Shown here piece by piece: positions 52,270-60,684 of a stretch of 64,000 nucleotides of DNA (position 1 is its first letter; each line of letters starts with the position of its first letter). Both the position numbers and the translations under genes were made by a program. The notes under the pieces were generated by a model, which worked only from the letters and a program-made list of their open reading frames with translations, did not search any database and was not told the origin of the DNA. The stretch is taken from the NCBI RefSeq assembly GCF_009792295.1, contig NZ_CP039934.1:1260501-1324500 (forward strand), given 5' to 3'. The DNA comes from Myroides fluvii. GTDB lineage: Bacteria; Bacteroidota; Bacteroidia; Flavobacteriales; Flavobacteriaceae.

Positions 52270-55089
52270 ATGAGAGAACTATTACTTCTTTTATTACTAG
52301 TCCATGGCTCGATGTTAACCTATGCCCAACATCGAGTAGTACTCAAGGGAACAGTAGTTGACGGACGATTCCGTCGGCCTCTTCAAGAAGCCCTTGTACA
52401 ACAAAGCGGTACCGATAACTATACCTTAACGGATGCCACAGGAGCCTTTGTTTTATCTATTATTCCCCAAGACAATTACACCATGGAGGTGTCCTATCCC
52501 ACGTGTATTACACAGCGATTTACCCTATCTTTTACACCCGAACAACACTTAGACTTAGGCACCGTGGTCTTAGAGGAAGATACCACAGCATTAGAGCAAT
52601 TTGGTTTAATCCAGCTGACTGAAAACGACCTTGAAGACGACAATTTGGAAGCTGAAGGATCAGCAAGTTTACTCCAAGCGACAAAAAATCCATTTCAACA
52701 AGCCGTGGCTTATTCATGGAGTCAAGGGTTTTATCGCATGCGTGGGCTTGACAATGCTTATGGCAAAGTGCTACTCAATGGTTTAATCATGAATAAGCTA
52801 CATCATGGGCGTCCCCAATGGAACAATTGGGGAGGATTAAACGAGGCTACTAGAAATCAAACACTTACAACCGGCGCTGCGGCTTCTCCTCAAGCTTTTG
52901 GCGGCATCTTGGGCACACAAGTCATTGACACTCGAGCTTCTCTTTTGCGAGAAGGAAAGCGTCTAGGTTTTTCTGGATCCAACACCAGTTATCGCTGGCG
53001 TTCTTTTGGACATTATGCTTCTGGCTTGCGCAAAAACAAGTGGGCCTATGTCGTTTCAGGCTCCTATCGCGGAGCCAAGGAAGGGTATTGGCCTGGAAGT
53101 AACTACGATGCAACCTCATTTTTTATGGCCCTAGAAAAACAAATCAATCCCTCACACAGTTTGAACTTGACAGGGATATACGCCAAGAACAAACGCGCTA
53201 AAAATTCTTCCAACACCCAAGAACAAATGGAGATAAAAGGAGTTAAATACAACGCGTATTGGGGATGGCAACAGGGAGAAAAAAGAAATGCGCGCTACAA
53301 AGATCTTGCAGAGCCCCTACTTATGCTCACTCATTATTGGGAGATGAATGAACACAGTTCCTTAACCACAACAGCTGGACATCAATGGGGATATCACGCC
53401 AACAGCCGATTGGATTATCAGGACAACCTCAATCCTGACCCAACTTATTACAAAAATCTCCCCAGTTTCCATCTCTCCCAAATTGATCCCGCCTATTGGC
53501 AACTTTCATCCGACGAATTTAATGCACTAGCGGAGGATGACCCTTTCAAACAAGCCACATTAGCCGCCTTACAACAAGCGGAAGAAGCGCGAATAGCCTT
53601 CAATAGCCATGGACAATTAGCCTGGGCGGATATATACAAGAAAAATCAACACTTTAATGGACAAAGTAAAATTATCCTCTATGAGGATCGACAAGAGGAT
53701 CATACCCTATCCGCGAACACTAATTTTCACGCTGTACTCACAAACCACATGACTTTAAATGCGGGTATTACCTATCGTCAACTCCGGTCGTCCAATTTTA
53801 AGAAAGCCGTTGACCTATTGGGGGGCACCTACTATCAAGATAGTGATACGTTCCAAGAAGAAGGCCTGCGCGATAGCGATATGCACCATCCCAATCGCGA
53901 GATCCAAGTGGGCGATACCTATGGATATAACTATCGAATTGAAGGAAATGAGGCTGAGGCGTTTACCTTATTTACCTTCAACTACAACCACTGGAGCTTC
54001 TATTTGGCTGAGTCAATGAATTATACAGCCTATCAAAGAGTAGGTTTATACCAAAGCCCTCTTTTTCCAACAACTTCTTTTGGAAAAAGCGATCTCGTTG
54101 TATTCAACAATTTGGGTATCAAGGGAGGGTTTACCTACTACCTCTCAGGTAGGCACATCTTTCATGCAAATGTTGCATTTTACAACCAACCTCCTACCCT
54201 TCAAAACACCTTTGCCAATGTCCGTCTGAATAACAAGATCATCCCCAATTTAAAACAGGAAACTGTTTTTAGTGTAGATGCTAACTACACCTTTAGAACC
54301 GCTCAATTTCAAGCGCAAATTACGGGTTATTTGGCCAACATCCACAACGGCACACAGCTCAACACCTATTACACCGAAGGGTTGGGACTCACAGATAGCA
54401 AAGGTCAGTTGTTAAGCGAAATCCTATCCGAAGTCGACAAGCGCCATGTAGGGCTAGAACTTGGAGCAGCCTATCAACTCACTCCAACGCTGAAAATAAC
54501 CACCGCAGCTGGCATTGGACAATCGTTTTACACTCGGGACCCTCGATTGCAATTATACGCCAATCACCTAACCAATCCTTTAGATTACGGTAGGTCTAAA
54601 CTGACTAACTATCGTCTTGCCAATGGACCACAAACCGCTTTTTCGGTCGGTTTTGAGTATCGAGCGCCTTCTTTTTGGTTTATCAGTTCTACTCTCAGCT
54701 ATCTCGCCGATGCTTACGTTCAAATCGCTCCACTAAAAAGAACGCAGAACTTCATCATGGATCCAGATAAAGTGGGACTTCCTTTTGAAAATTTAACTCC
54801 TGCTGAGCTACATCGAGTACTTCGACAAGAAAAACTTCCTGACTTTGCCTTACTCTCAATCAATGGCGGAAAATCTTGGCGGCTGTTGAACCGCACAATT
54901 ATTGGCTTCTTTGCCTCGATTCAAAATCTCCTGAATTCCACCTATCGCACTGGGGGATTTGAACAGGCGAGAAATGCAACTTATGCAGAAGAAGTTGCTC
55001 GTTCCAAAGGAAATCACCCCGTGTTTGGCAGCAAATATTGGTACGGCTACGGACGTAGCTTTTTTATTCAGGTTTACTATAACTTTTAA
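52270..55089 (+). CDS. TonB-dependent receptor, copy 1
   Basis: This 939-residue outer-membrane transporter starts at ATG 52270; a TTG 12 bases upstream is in frame but gives a poorer signal peptide. It has a signal peptide (ending LTYAQ), a carboxypeptidase-regulatory-like domain (residues about 23-98), a plug with YRMRGLDNAYGKVLLNG and GGILGTQVIDTRA, and a barrel ending in QVYYNF. The plug is shorter than in SusC and no SusD gene is present. The gene runs into a DUF5689 lipoprotein gene 10 bases downstream and is a close paralogue of the 57830 gene. Confidence 0.94.
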   Translation: MRELLLLLLLVHGSMLTYAQHRVVLKGTVVDGRFRRPLQEALVQQSGTDNYTLTDATGAFVLSIIPQDNYTMEVSYPTCITQRFTLSFTPEQHLDLGTVVLEEDTTALEQFGLIQLTENDLEDDNLEAEGSASLLQATKNPFQQAVAYSWSQGFYRMRGLDNAYGKVLLNGLIMNKLHHGRPQWNNWGGLNEATRNQTLTTGAAASPQAFGGILGTQVIDTRASLLREGKRLGFSGSNTSYRWRSFGHYASGLRKNKWAYVVSGSYRGAKEGYWPGSNYDATSFFMALEKQINPSHSLNLTGIYAKNKRAKNSSNTQEQMEIKGVKYNAYWGWQQGEKRNARYKDLAEPLLMLTHYWEMNEHSSLTTTAGHQWGYHANSRLDYQDNLNPDPTYYKNLPSFHLSQIDPAYWQLSSDEFNALAEDDPFKQATLAALQQAEEARIAFNSHGQLAWADIYKKNQHFNGQSKIILYEDRQEDHTLSANTNFHAVLTNHMTLNAGITYRQLRSSNFKKAVDLLGGTYYQDSDTFQEEGLRDSDMHHPNREIQVGDTYGYNYRIEGNEAEAFTLFTFNYNHWSFYLAESMNYTAYQRVGLYQSPLFPTTSFGKSDLVVFNNLGIKGGFTYYLSGRHIFHANVAFYNQPPTLQNTFANVRLNNKIIPNLKQETVFSVDANYTFRTAQFQAQITGYLANIHNGTQLNTYYTEGLGLTDSKGQLLSEILSEVDKRHVGLELGAAYQLTPTLKITTAAGIGQSFYTRDPRLQLYANHLTNPLDYGRSKLTNYRLANGPQTAFSVGFEYRAPSFWFISSTLSYLADAYVQIAPLKRTQNFIMDPDKVGLPFENLTPAELHRVLRQEKLPDFALLSINGGKSWRLLNRTIIGFFASIQNLLNSTYRTGGFEQARNATYAEEVARSKGNHPVFGSKYWYGYGRSFFIQVYYNF

Positions 55090-55099
55090 TGCTCAACCC

Positions 55100-56581
55100 A
55101 TGAAAACAAAACAAAAAACGACAATCACCCTCATTTTCTATGCTTTACTTTTAAGTAGTTGCGCCAAAAATGACAACTTTTCACTCCCCACGCTCGATTG
55201 CATGGACCCCACACTAGTTCCCACCACAACTTTAGAAAATCTTCAAAATCTGGCAGATGCCGCTATACGTCTCTATCCCGGTGATGAACGCGATGCACTT
55301 GCAGGTCTTGTCATTTCCAGTGATCAAGGAGGAAATTTTTACAATAAATTATATATTGTCGATGAAATAACCCATAGACCCGCCATCATCAACTTAGACA
55401 TGAGCGCTTCGTTTACGGAATTCCCACCTGGCACAAAAGTCGTCCTCGCCTTAGGTGAACTCTATTGCAATTATGCTTATGGCAAATTAGCAATTGGAGG
55501 GGGAATCTACACTTCTTCCAATGGAAAAAAATACATCGGTAGTATTGCTAAAAATGCCATCAGCAAATCCATTCAGAAATACTGCGAACTTGTAGACCTC
55601 GAGCCTTATACCACCACACTCCCCTTGGAAGCATTAAAAAATGAAACCGAGAAATACACCGGTCAATTGGTGCGACTTGAAAACGTACAATTTGACCGTA
55701 AATTAGTGGGCAAAAAACTATATGATCCCCTCGAGGTTGACGCACAAGGCTATACCTTGCGCAGAATAGTGGATCAACAAGGAAATAGCCTCTACATTCG
55801 AACGGGTAAACTAACCAAAGACTTTGCCGATTACACCATTCCGTCGGAAAGTGGGAGCCTCATCGGCATTATAGATGTATTCAGCAAGCAAATTCAGTTT
55901 TTTCCGCGAATCTTGGAAGACATCCACTTGGATCAACCGCCCTTTGGGGATATTGCCCCCAATCCAGAGGGTCCAGATGATGTGGAGCATCCAGAAGAAG
56001 AAACAGATCTCCCAGTAGAACCAGGTCAATCCTTGGCTTTTTCTGGCGCTGACTTTGAAAACTGGGAGGATTTTATAGCAGTACTAAAGCGTCCGGGATT
56101 AAAATTCGCCCTTGCCGCTCCAGGAGAGGGCTGGAACAACTCGACGGGATTAGTTTTTCGAGGTTCACCCACAACAACAGACAATGCCTTCACCATCAAA
56201 CAAGTGCAAGTGCCCTCGAATGCAACTGCTCTTTCCTTCTTACTCAAAGGTACTGCCAATGCTAAATCGCTAGCTATTGCCTTATATCAAGATGACGGTG
56301 CCTATGTGGCTTATAATTTAGAACATCTAACGACAAGCAAAGTAATATTACCTACGTCTCATACTAATCAAGAAGGTAATGTATATAAATACAAAGGTGT
56401 AATCAATACAAACAATCAATGGATTAAAGTTATACTCTCCTTAGAAAACGTCCGTTATAATACAACTGGGGAAGGTGATTTTTTAACTTTTCGCTTTAGT
56501 GGTAAAACGGCAACTATCCCCAGTGACTACGATTTGATTTTGGATGAGATTCGATTTGAGCAAGAGCAACTAGTCGAATAG
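55100..56581 (+). CDS. DUF5689 lipoprotein, copy 1
   Basis: The start at ATG 55100 gives 493 residues with a lipoprotein signal (LLLSSC, then AKND). Residues about 40-275 match the DUF5689 pattern (LVISSDQGGNFYNKLYIVD, YTGQLVRLENVQFDRKLVGKKLYD, LYIRTGKLTKDFADY, SGSLIGIIDVF), a beta-rich fold that I read as OB-like. A Pro/Glu linker follows, then one C-terminal jelly-roll module (ADFENWEDFIAVL to YDLILDEIRFE). It probably sits on the cell surface next to the TonB receptor. The frame is also open through the end of the receptor gene, which I reject as a start. Function unknown. Confidence 0.85.
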   Translation: MKTKQKTTITLIFYALLLSSCAKNDNFSLPTLDCMDPTLVPTTTLENLQNLADAAIRLYPGDERDALAGLVISSDQGGNFYNKLYIVDEITHRPAIINLDMSASFTEFPPGTKVVLALGELYCNYAYGKLAIGGGIYTSSNGKKYIGSIAKNAISKSIQKYCELVDLEPYTTTLPLEALKNETEKYTGQLVRLENVQFDRKLVGKKLYDPLEVDAQGYTLRRIVDQQGNSLYIRTGKLTKDFADYTIPSESGSLIGIIDVFSKQIQFFPRILEDIHLDQPPFGDIAPNPEGPDDVEHPEEETDLPVEPGQSLAFSGADFENWEDFIAVLKRPGLKFALAAPGEGWNNSTGLVFRGSPTTTDNAFTIKQVQVPSNATALSFLLKGTANAKSLAIALYQDDGAYVAYNLEHLTTSKVILPTSHTNQEGNVYKYKGVINTNNQWIKVILSLENVRYNTTGEGDFLTFRFSGKTATIPSDYDLILDEIRFEQEQLVE

Positions 56582-56608
56582 CAACACCTTCTCCATCACC
56601 AAAAATAA

Positions 56609-56640
56609 AAAGAGCGGCATCTAAAAAACCGCTCTTTATT
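56609..56640. terminator. Bidirectional terminator
   Basis: AAAGAGCGG (56609-56617) pairs with CCGCTCTTT (56629-56637), between the convergent DUF5689 gene copy 1 and EEP gene copy 2. Confidence 0.82.
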
Positions 56641-56641
56641 C

Positions 56642-57697
56642 TTATTGTTCTTTGATTAAATAAATATACACCGGAAAGTGATCGCTATAGCCAGGTTCAC
56701 TGTTGCTGTTTCTCAACGGATAGCCTTTGTACTGCCCTGTTTCTTGTACCATAAATGGCTTTTTGAATATTCGGGCTTTCCAATATTTCCACGAATCATA
56801 TCCCTCAGTTAGATAAGCTTCGGTCAATAACATTTGATCAAATATATCCCAGGCATCTCGGTAAGCTAACGTTCCTAAACCGTCTTTAGACATTTTCTCC
56901 ATCGGATTAAAGAGTCCTTGAGGTTGAACATTTTTGCGATCTCCTTCAGCTTTCAACACCTTTTTAATACTCTTATTGTAAGGTCCATCATTCATATCGC
57001 CCATGGTGATGATTTTAGCCTTGGGATTGATGGTCTGGAGTGAATCGATAATCTTCTTATTCAAAGCGGCGGCGGCTTCCCGATTGGGGCTACTGGCTTT
57101 CTCTCCCCCTACTCGCGAAGGCCAGTGATTGACAATAAAGTGTATTTCTTCTCCATCTAGCTTTCCTGTCACTAACAATTGATCACGAGTATAAATGCGC
57201 TTTTGGGTAGCGTGATCTTCCTTTTTTGCCTTCAACTGATCGTATATATACAGCGTGTGTTTAGAAGTCTGTGTAGGCACAAAGTGTTGGGTATTATACA
57301 ACAAACCCACATCGATACCGCGGCGATCAGGAGAATCATAGTGTACAATGCCATAAGCACCTGGTATCATTACCGGAGCGTGAACTAAATCTTCCAACAC
57401 CCCTCGATTCTCCACTTCCGCTACACCAATAATCGTCGGCATTCTTGAATTTTCATCCGTCCCAATTTGCGACATTACCCGCGTTAGATTGTCTATTTTC
57501 TTTTCGTATTTCTTCTTCGTCCATGCCTGAGCACCATCCGGTGTCCATTCCTCATCGTAAATCTTTGGATCACGAATAGTATCAAACAAATTCTCAACAT
57601 TATAAAATGCAATGGTGTGAATTTGAAATTTTTTTTCTTGTGCTTGCATGTTCATAAAACAAGCACAAATCAGTATTAATGCCGATTTTCTTACCAT
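56642..57697 (-). CDS. Secreted EEP-family nuclease/phosphatase, copy 2
   Basis: This 351-residue paralogue of the 51097 gene has the same layout: 20-residue signal peptide (ending NMQAQ), AFYNVENLFDTI, VAEVENRGVLEDLV, HYDSPDRRGIDVGLLY, VNHWPSRVGG, GDMNDGPY and SDHFPVYI. Long stretches are nearly identical to copy 1, so the duplication is either recent or under conversion or strong constraint. The motifs needed for metal binding are kept in both, which suggests both are active. It is divergent from TonB receptor copy 2, with a TACTTTTG box at 57745-57738 on its strand. Confidence 0.9.
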   Translation of the reverse strand: MVRKSALILICACFMNMQAQEKKFQIHTIAFYNVENLFDTIRDPKIYDEEWTPDGAQAWTKKKYEKKIDNLTRVMSQIGTDENSRMPTIIGVAEVENRGVLEDLVHAPVMIPGAYGIVHYDSPDRRGIDVGLLYNTQHFVPTQTSKHTLYIYDQLKAKKEDHATQKRIYTRDQLLVTGKLDGEEIHFIVNHWPSRVGGEKASSPNREAAAALNKKIIDSLQTINPKAKIITMGDMNDGPYNKSIKKVLKAEGDRKNVQPQGLFNPMEKMSKDGLGTLAYRDAWDIFDQMLLTEAYLTEGYDSWKYWKARIFKKPFMVQETGQYKGYPLRNSNSEPGYSDHFPVYIYLIKEQ

Positions 57698-57737
57698 ATT
57701 ACTACTAAGTTAACCTAATTTATTAAAACACCTCTTA

Positions 57738-57745
57738 CAAAAGTA
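57738..57745 (-). promoter_or_regulatory. -7 box (TACTTTTG) of EEP copy 2
   Basis: TAnnTTTG match on the minus strand, 40 bases before the start. No clear -33 element. Confidence 0.38.
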
Positions 57746-57766
57746 GTTATTTTTAGCTTAAAAAAC

Positions 57767-57775
57767 TTAACTTTA
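57767..57775 (+). promoter_or_regulatory. TTAACTTTA motif before TonB receptor copy 2
   Basis: AAAAAAC then TTAACTTTA, 54 bases before the start, matching the position and context of the motif before copy 1. Confidence 0.33.
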
Positions 57776-57829
57776 CTAGGAAAAGTACACGACTTTTTCA
57801 ACGTAGCAGTTTAATATTAAATCGCACTT

Positions 57830-60673
57830 ATGAGGAAACTTTTATTTGTTTTGCTTGGTGTAGTATCAACGTTTACGTTTGCACAAAGCAATCACGAGAT
57901 TAAAGGGAAAGTACTCGATGCCAAATCTCAAACCCCTATCAATGCTGTAGTGGCACGAGTAGTTGGCTCCAATCTTTCCACTTTAACCAATGGTGAAGGA
58001 ATCTTTGTTCTAGAAAACAATCAAATGGGTAACCAAATTGTCGTACTATCCTATCCTGGATTTATCAGTCGACAATTTCCAATTGAGGCTCAAGCGAATC
58101 AAACCATTGATTTGGGCGACATTTTCATAGAAGAAGATTTAGTGACACAAGCCCAGATAGGCTTTATCACACTGAATGAAAATGATCTAAGTGATGACAA
58201 TTCCAATTCGGACACATCATCGGGATTATTACAAGCCACTAAAGACCCGTTCCAACAAGTTGCGGCATTCAATTGGGGACAGGCTTTCTTTAGAGTACGG
58301 GGATTGGACAATGAATATGGCAGAACTTTGATTAACGGAATTGAGATGAACCGCGTGTTAGATGGCCGTCCACAATTCAGTAACTGGGGTGGACTCAACG
58401 ACGTCATGCGCAATCAAGAGTTTTCTTCGGGTTCTACACCTTCTGCCTATACCTTTGGTAGTATTTTAGGAACACAAGCCATTTCTACAAGAGCCTCCCA
58501 TATTCGAAAAGGGTCACGAGTTACTTTCACAGGAACCAATACCAATTACAACTGGCGACCAACCTTTACACACTCTTCTGGTTTAAACAAAAAAGGATGG
58601 GCCTATGCACTATCGGGATCTTACCGGGGAGCTAAAGAAGGATATTGGGACGGAAGTAATTATCACGCTCCTTCTTTCTTTGCGGCAGTTGAGAAGAAAT
58701 TCAACGACAACCACAGCTTAAATTTTTCCGCTATCTACGCCAAAAATAAAAGAGCAAAGAATTCTCCATTAACCCAAGAACAAGCCGATATTAAAGGCAA
58801 CAAATACAATTCGTATTGGGGTTGGCAAGAGGGAGACAAGAGAAATTCTCGCTACAAAGATGTGGAGCAACCTATTTTTATGCTCTCTCACTATTGGACC
58901 ATCAATGAAAAAAGCAGCTTAACGACAACAGCTTCTTATCAATTTGGCCATATTGCCGATAGTCGTTTTACTTATCAAAACAACCTAAATCCAGACCCTA
59001 CCTATTACCAACATTTACCGAGTTTTCATACCTCGAAAATTGATCCTCGCTATTGGAGCATGTCACCGGACGAATTTAATGCATTAGATGATCATGACCC
59101 TTTCAAACAAAATACACTTGCAGACCTAAGACAAGCCGATCAAAGTAGAACGGCCTTTCGTCGAGGCGGTCAAGTAGATTGGAACTATATCTACGCGATC
59201 AATAGAGATTCTGCGAATGCCGGGAGAAGTCAAATTATACTTTATGAAGACAGACAACAAGAAAACATCCTGTCTTTCAACTCTAACTTTCGCACGAAAA
59301 TCAACGCCAATACCACCTTTGATGTAGGAGTAAATTACCGTAAACTTCACTCCAATAACTACCAAAAACTCACCGATTTGTTAGGAGGAGAATATTTCAA
59401 AGATATTGATACCTATCAAGATGCTGGCCTTCAAGACAAAGACATCCATCATCCAAATCGACTAGTAAGAAAAGGAGATAAATTTGGCTATAACTACAAA
59501 CTTTCTGCCGATGTAATCAACGTATTTACTCAAGTTGTTTTTGATTATGATTATTTTGATTTTTACTTGGCTCAAAACATTGGTTATACCTCGTATCAAA
59601 GAGAAGGGATATATAAAAACCCGGTCTACCTCAATGATTCTTATGGAAAAAGTGAGAACAAGAGTTTTAATAATTTTGGATTTAAGGGAGGTACAACCTT
59701 TCATATAACAGGAAAACACGCCTTAGACTTTAATATCGCTTACATCAATCAGGCGCCTTCGATCAAGAATACATTTGCCAACATACGTGTAAACAATTTC
59801 TTTGTGCCAAATGTAAGTAACGAAGATATTTTCAGCGTAGATGGTAGCTATATTTTGCGAACACCTTTACTAAAAGCACGAGTAACAGGGTATTTGACAG
59901 AAACCAAAAACGGTACAAAAATCAACTATTACTTTGGAGATGGTTTAGGGTTAACAGACAATGATGGCAGTCTGTACAACAAAGGGAATTCTTTTGTATC
60001 TGAAATCATTACAGGAATAAACAAAAGACAGTTGGGATTGGAAATTGGCGCAGAATATCAAATTACGCAAACCGTAAAAGCAACTGCAGCCGCCGCTCTA
60101 GGACAAGCCTTTTACACCAATAACCCCAATGTTTATTTATCCTCTGATAATTTGGCCCGTATGTTTGAGTATGGACAAACCTCCTTAAAAAATTACAAAC
60201 TTTCCAATGGTCCTCAAACCGCCTTATCCTTAGGGTTAGAATATCGAGACCCCAAATTCTGGTTTATTGGTGCGAACATCAACTATTTGGCAGATGCCTA
60301 TACAGAAGTATCTGCTATTCGAAGAACACAGAATTTTGTTTTAGATCCGAATAATTCAGGACAACCCTTTGAAGGATTGACAGAAGATAAACTGCGCGAT
60401 ATATTAAAACAAGAAAAGTTAAACGATTTTACCATCGTCAATATCACAGGAGGAAAATCTTGGCGCATGCCAAATCGTTCGATTATCGGATTTTTCGCCT
60501 CGATCAACAACGTTTTTGACAAAGAATACAAAACAGGAGGATTTGAACAAGCAAGAAATGCGAACTACGCACAAGAAGTTGCTAGAAATAGCGGACCGTA
60601 TAACTTATTTGGCAACAAATATTTCTATGGGTATGGGCGTAACTTCTCCGTTAATGTTTACTACAACTTCTAA
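57830..60673 (+). CDS. TonB-dependent receptor, copy 2
   Basis: This 947-residue receptor starts with a signal peptide (ending FTFAQ), a carboxypeptidase-regulatory-like domain (EIKGKVLDAKSQTPINAVV, residues about 23-98), a plug with FRVRGLDNEYGRTLINGIEMN, and a barrel ending in NVYYNF. It aligns with copy 1 over its whole length, with the strongest blocks at QATKDPFQQ, GRPQFSNWGGLND, SYRGAKEGYWDGSNY and GGFEQARNANYAQEVAR. No SusD gene is present. A DUF5689 lipoprotein gene follows 11 bases downstream. Confidence 0.94.
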   Translation: MRKLLFVLLGVVSTFTFAQSNHEIKGKVLDAKSQTPINAVVARVVGSNLSTLTNGEGIFVLENNQMGNQIVVLSYPGFISRQFPIEAQANQTIDLGDIFIEEDLVTQAQIGFITLNENDLSDDNSNSDTSSGLLQATKDPFQQVAAFNWGQAFFRVRGLDNEYGRTLINGIEMNRVLDGRPQFSNWGGLNDVMRNQEFSSGSTPSAYTFGSILGTQAISTRASHIRKGSRVTFTGTNTNYNWRPTFTHSSGLNKKGWAYALSGSYRGAKEGYWDGSNYHAPSFFAAVEKKFNDNHSLNFSAIYAKNKRAKNSPLTQEQADIKGNKYNSYWGWQEGDKRNSRYKDVEQPIFMLSHYWTINEKSSLTTTASYQFGHIADSRFTYQNNLNPDPTYYQHLPSFHTSKIDPRYWSMSPDEFNALDDHDPFKQNTLADLRQADQSRTAFRRGGQVDWNYIYAINRDSANAGRSQIILYEDRQQENILSFNSNFRTKINANTTFDVGVNYRKLHSNNYQKLTDLLGGEYFKDIDTYQDAGLQDKDIHHPNRLVRKGDKFGYNYKLSADVINVFTQVVFDYDYFDFYLAQNIGYTSYQREGIYKNPVYLNDSYGKSENKSFNNFGFKGGTTFHITGKHALDFNIAYINQAPSIKNTFANIRVNNFFVPNVSNEDIFSVDGSYILRTPLLKARVTGYLTETKNGTKINYYFGDGLGLTDNDGSLYNKGNSFVSEIITGINKRQLGLEIGAEYQITQTVKATAAAALGQAFYTNNPNVYLSSDNLARMFEYGQTSLKNYKLSNGPQTALSLGLEYRDPKFWFIGANINYLADAYTEVSAIRRTQNFVLDPNNSGQPFEGLTEDKLRDILKQEKLNDFTIVNITGGKSWRMPNRSIIGFFASINNVFDKEYKTGGFEQARNANYAQEVARNSGPYNLFGNKYFYGYGRNFSVNVYYNF

Positions 60674-60684
60674 TTCCTTTTACT

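Noticed and set aside
52270..60673. SusC/SusD-type polysaccharide utilisation pairs
   Set aside because: The receptors have the regulatory-like N-terminal domain seen in SusC, but no SusD-like gene or glycoside hydrolase is present. The partner lipoproteins are of the DUF5689 type.
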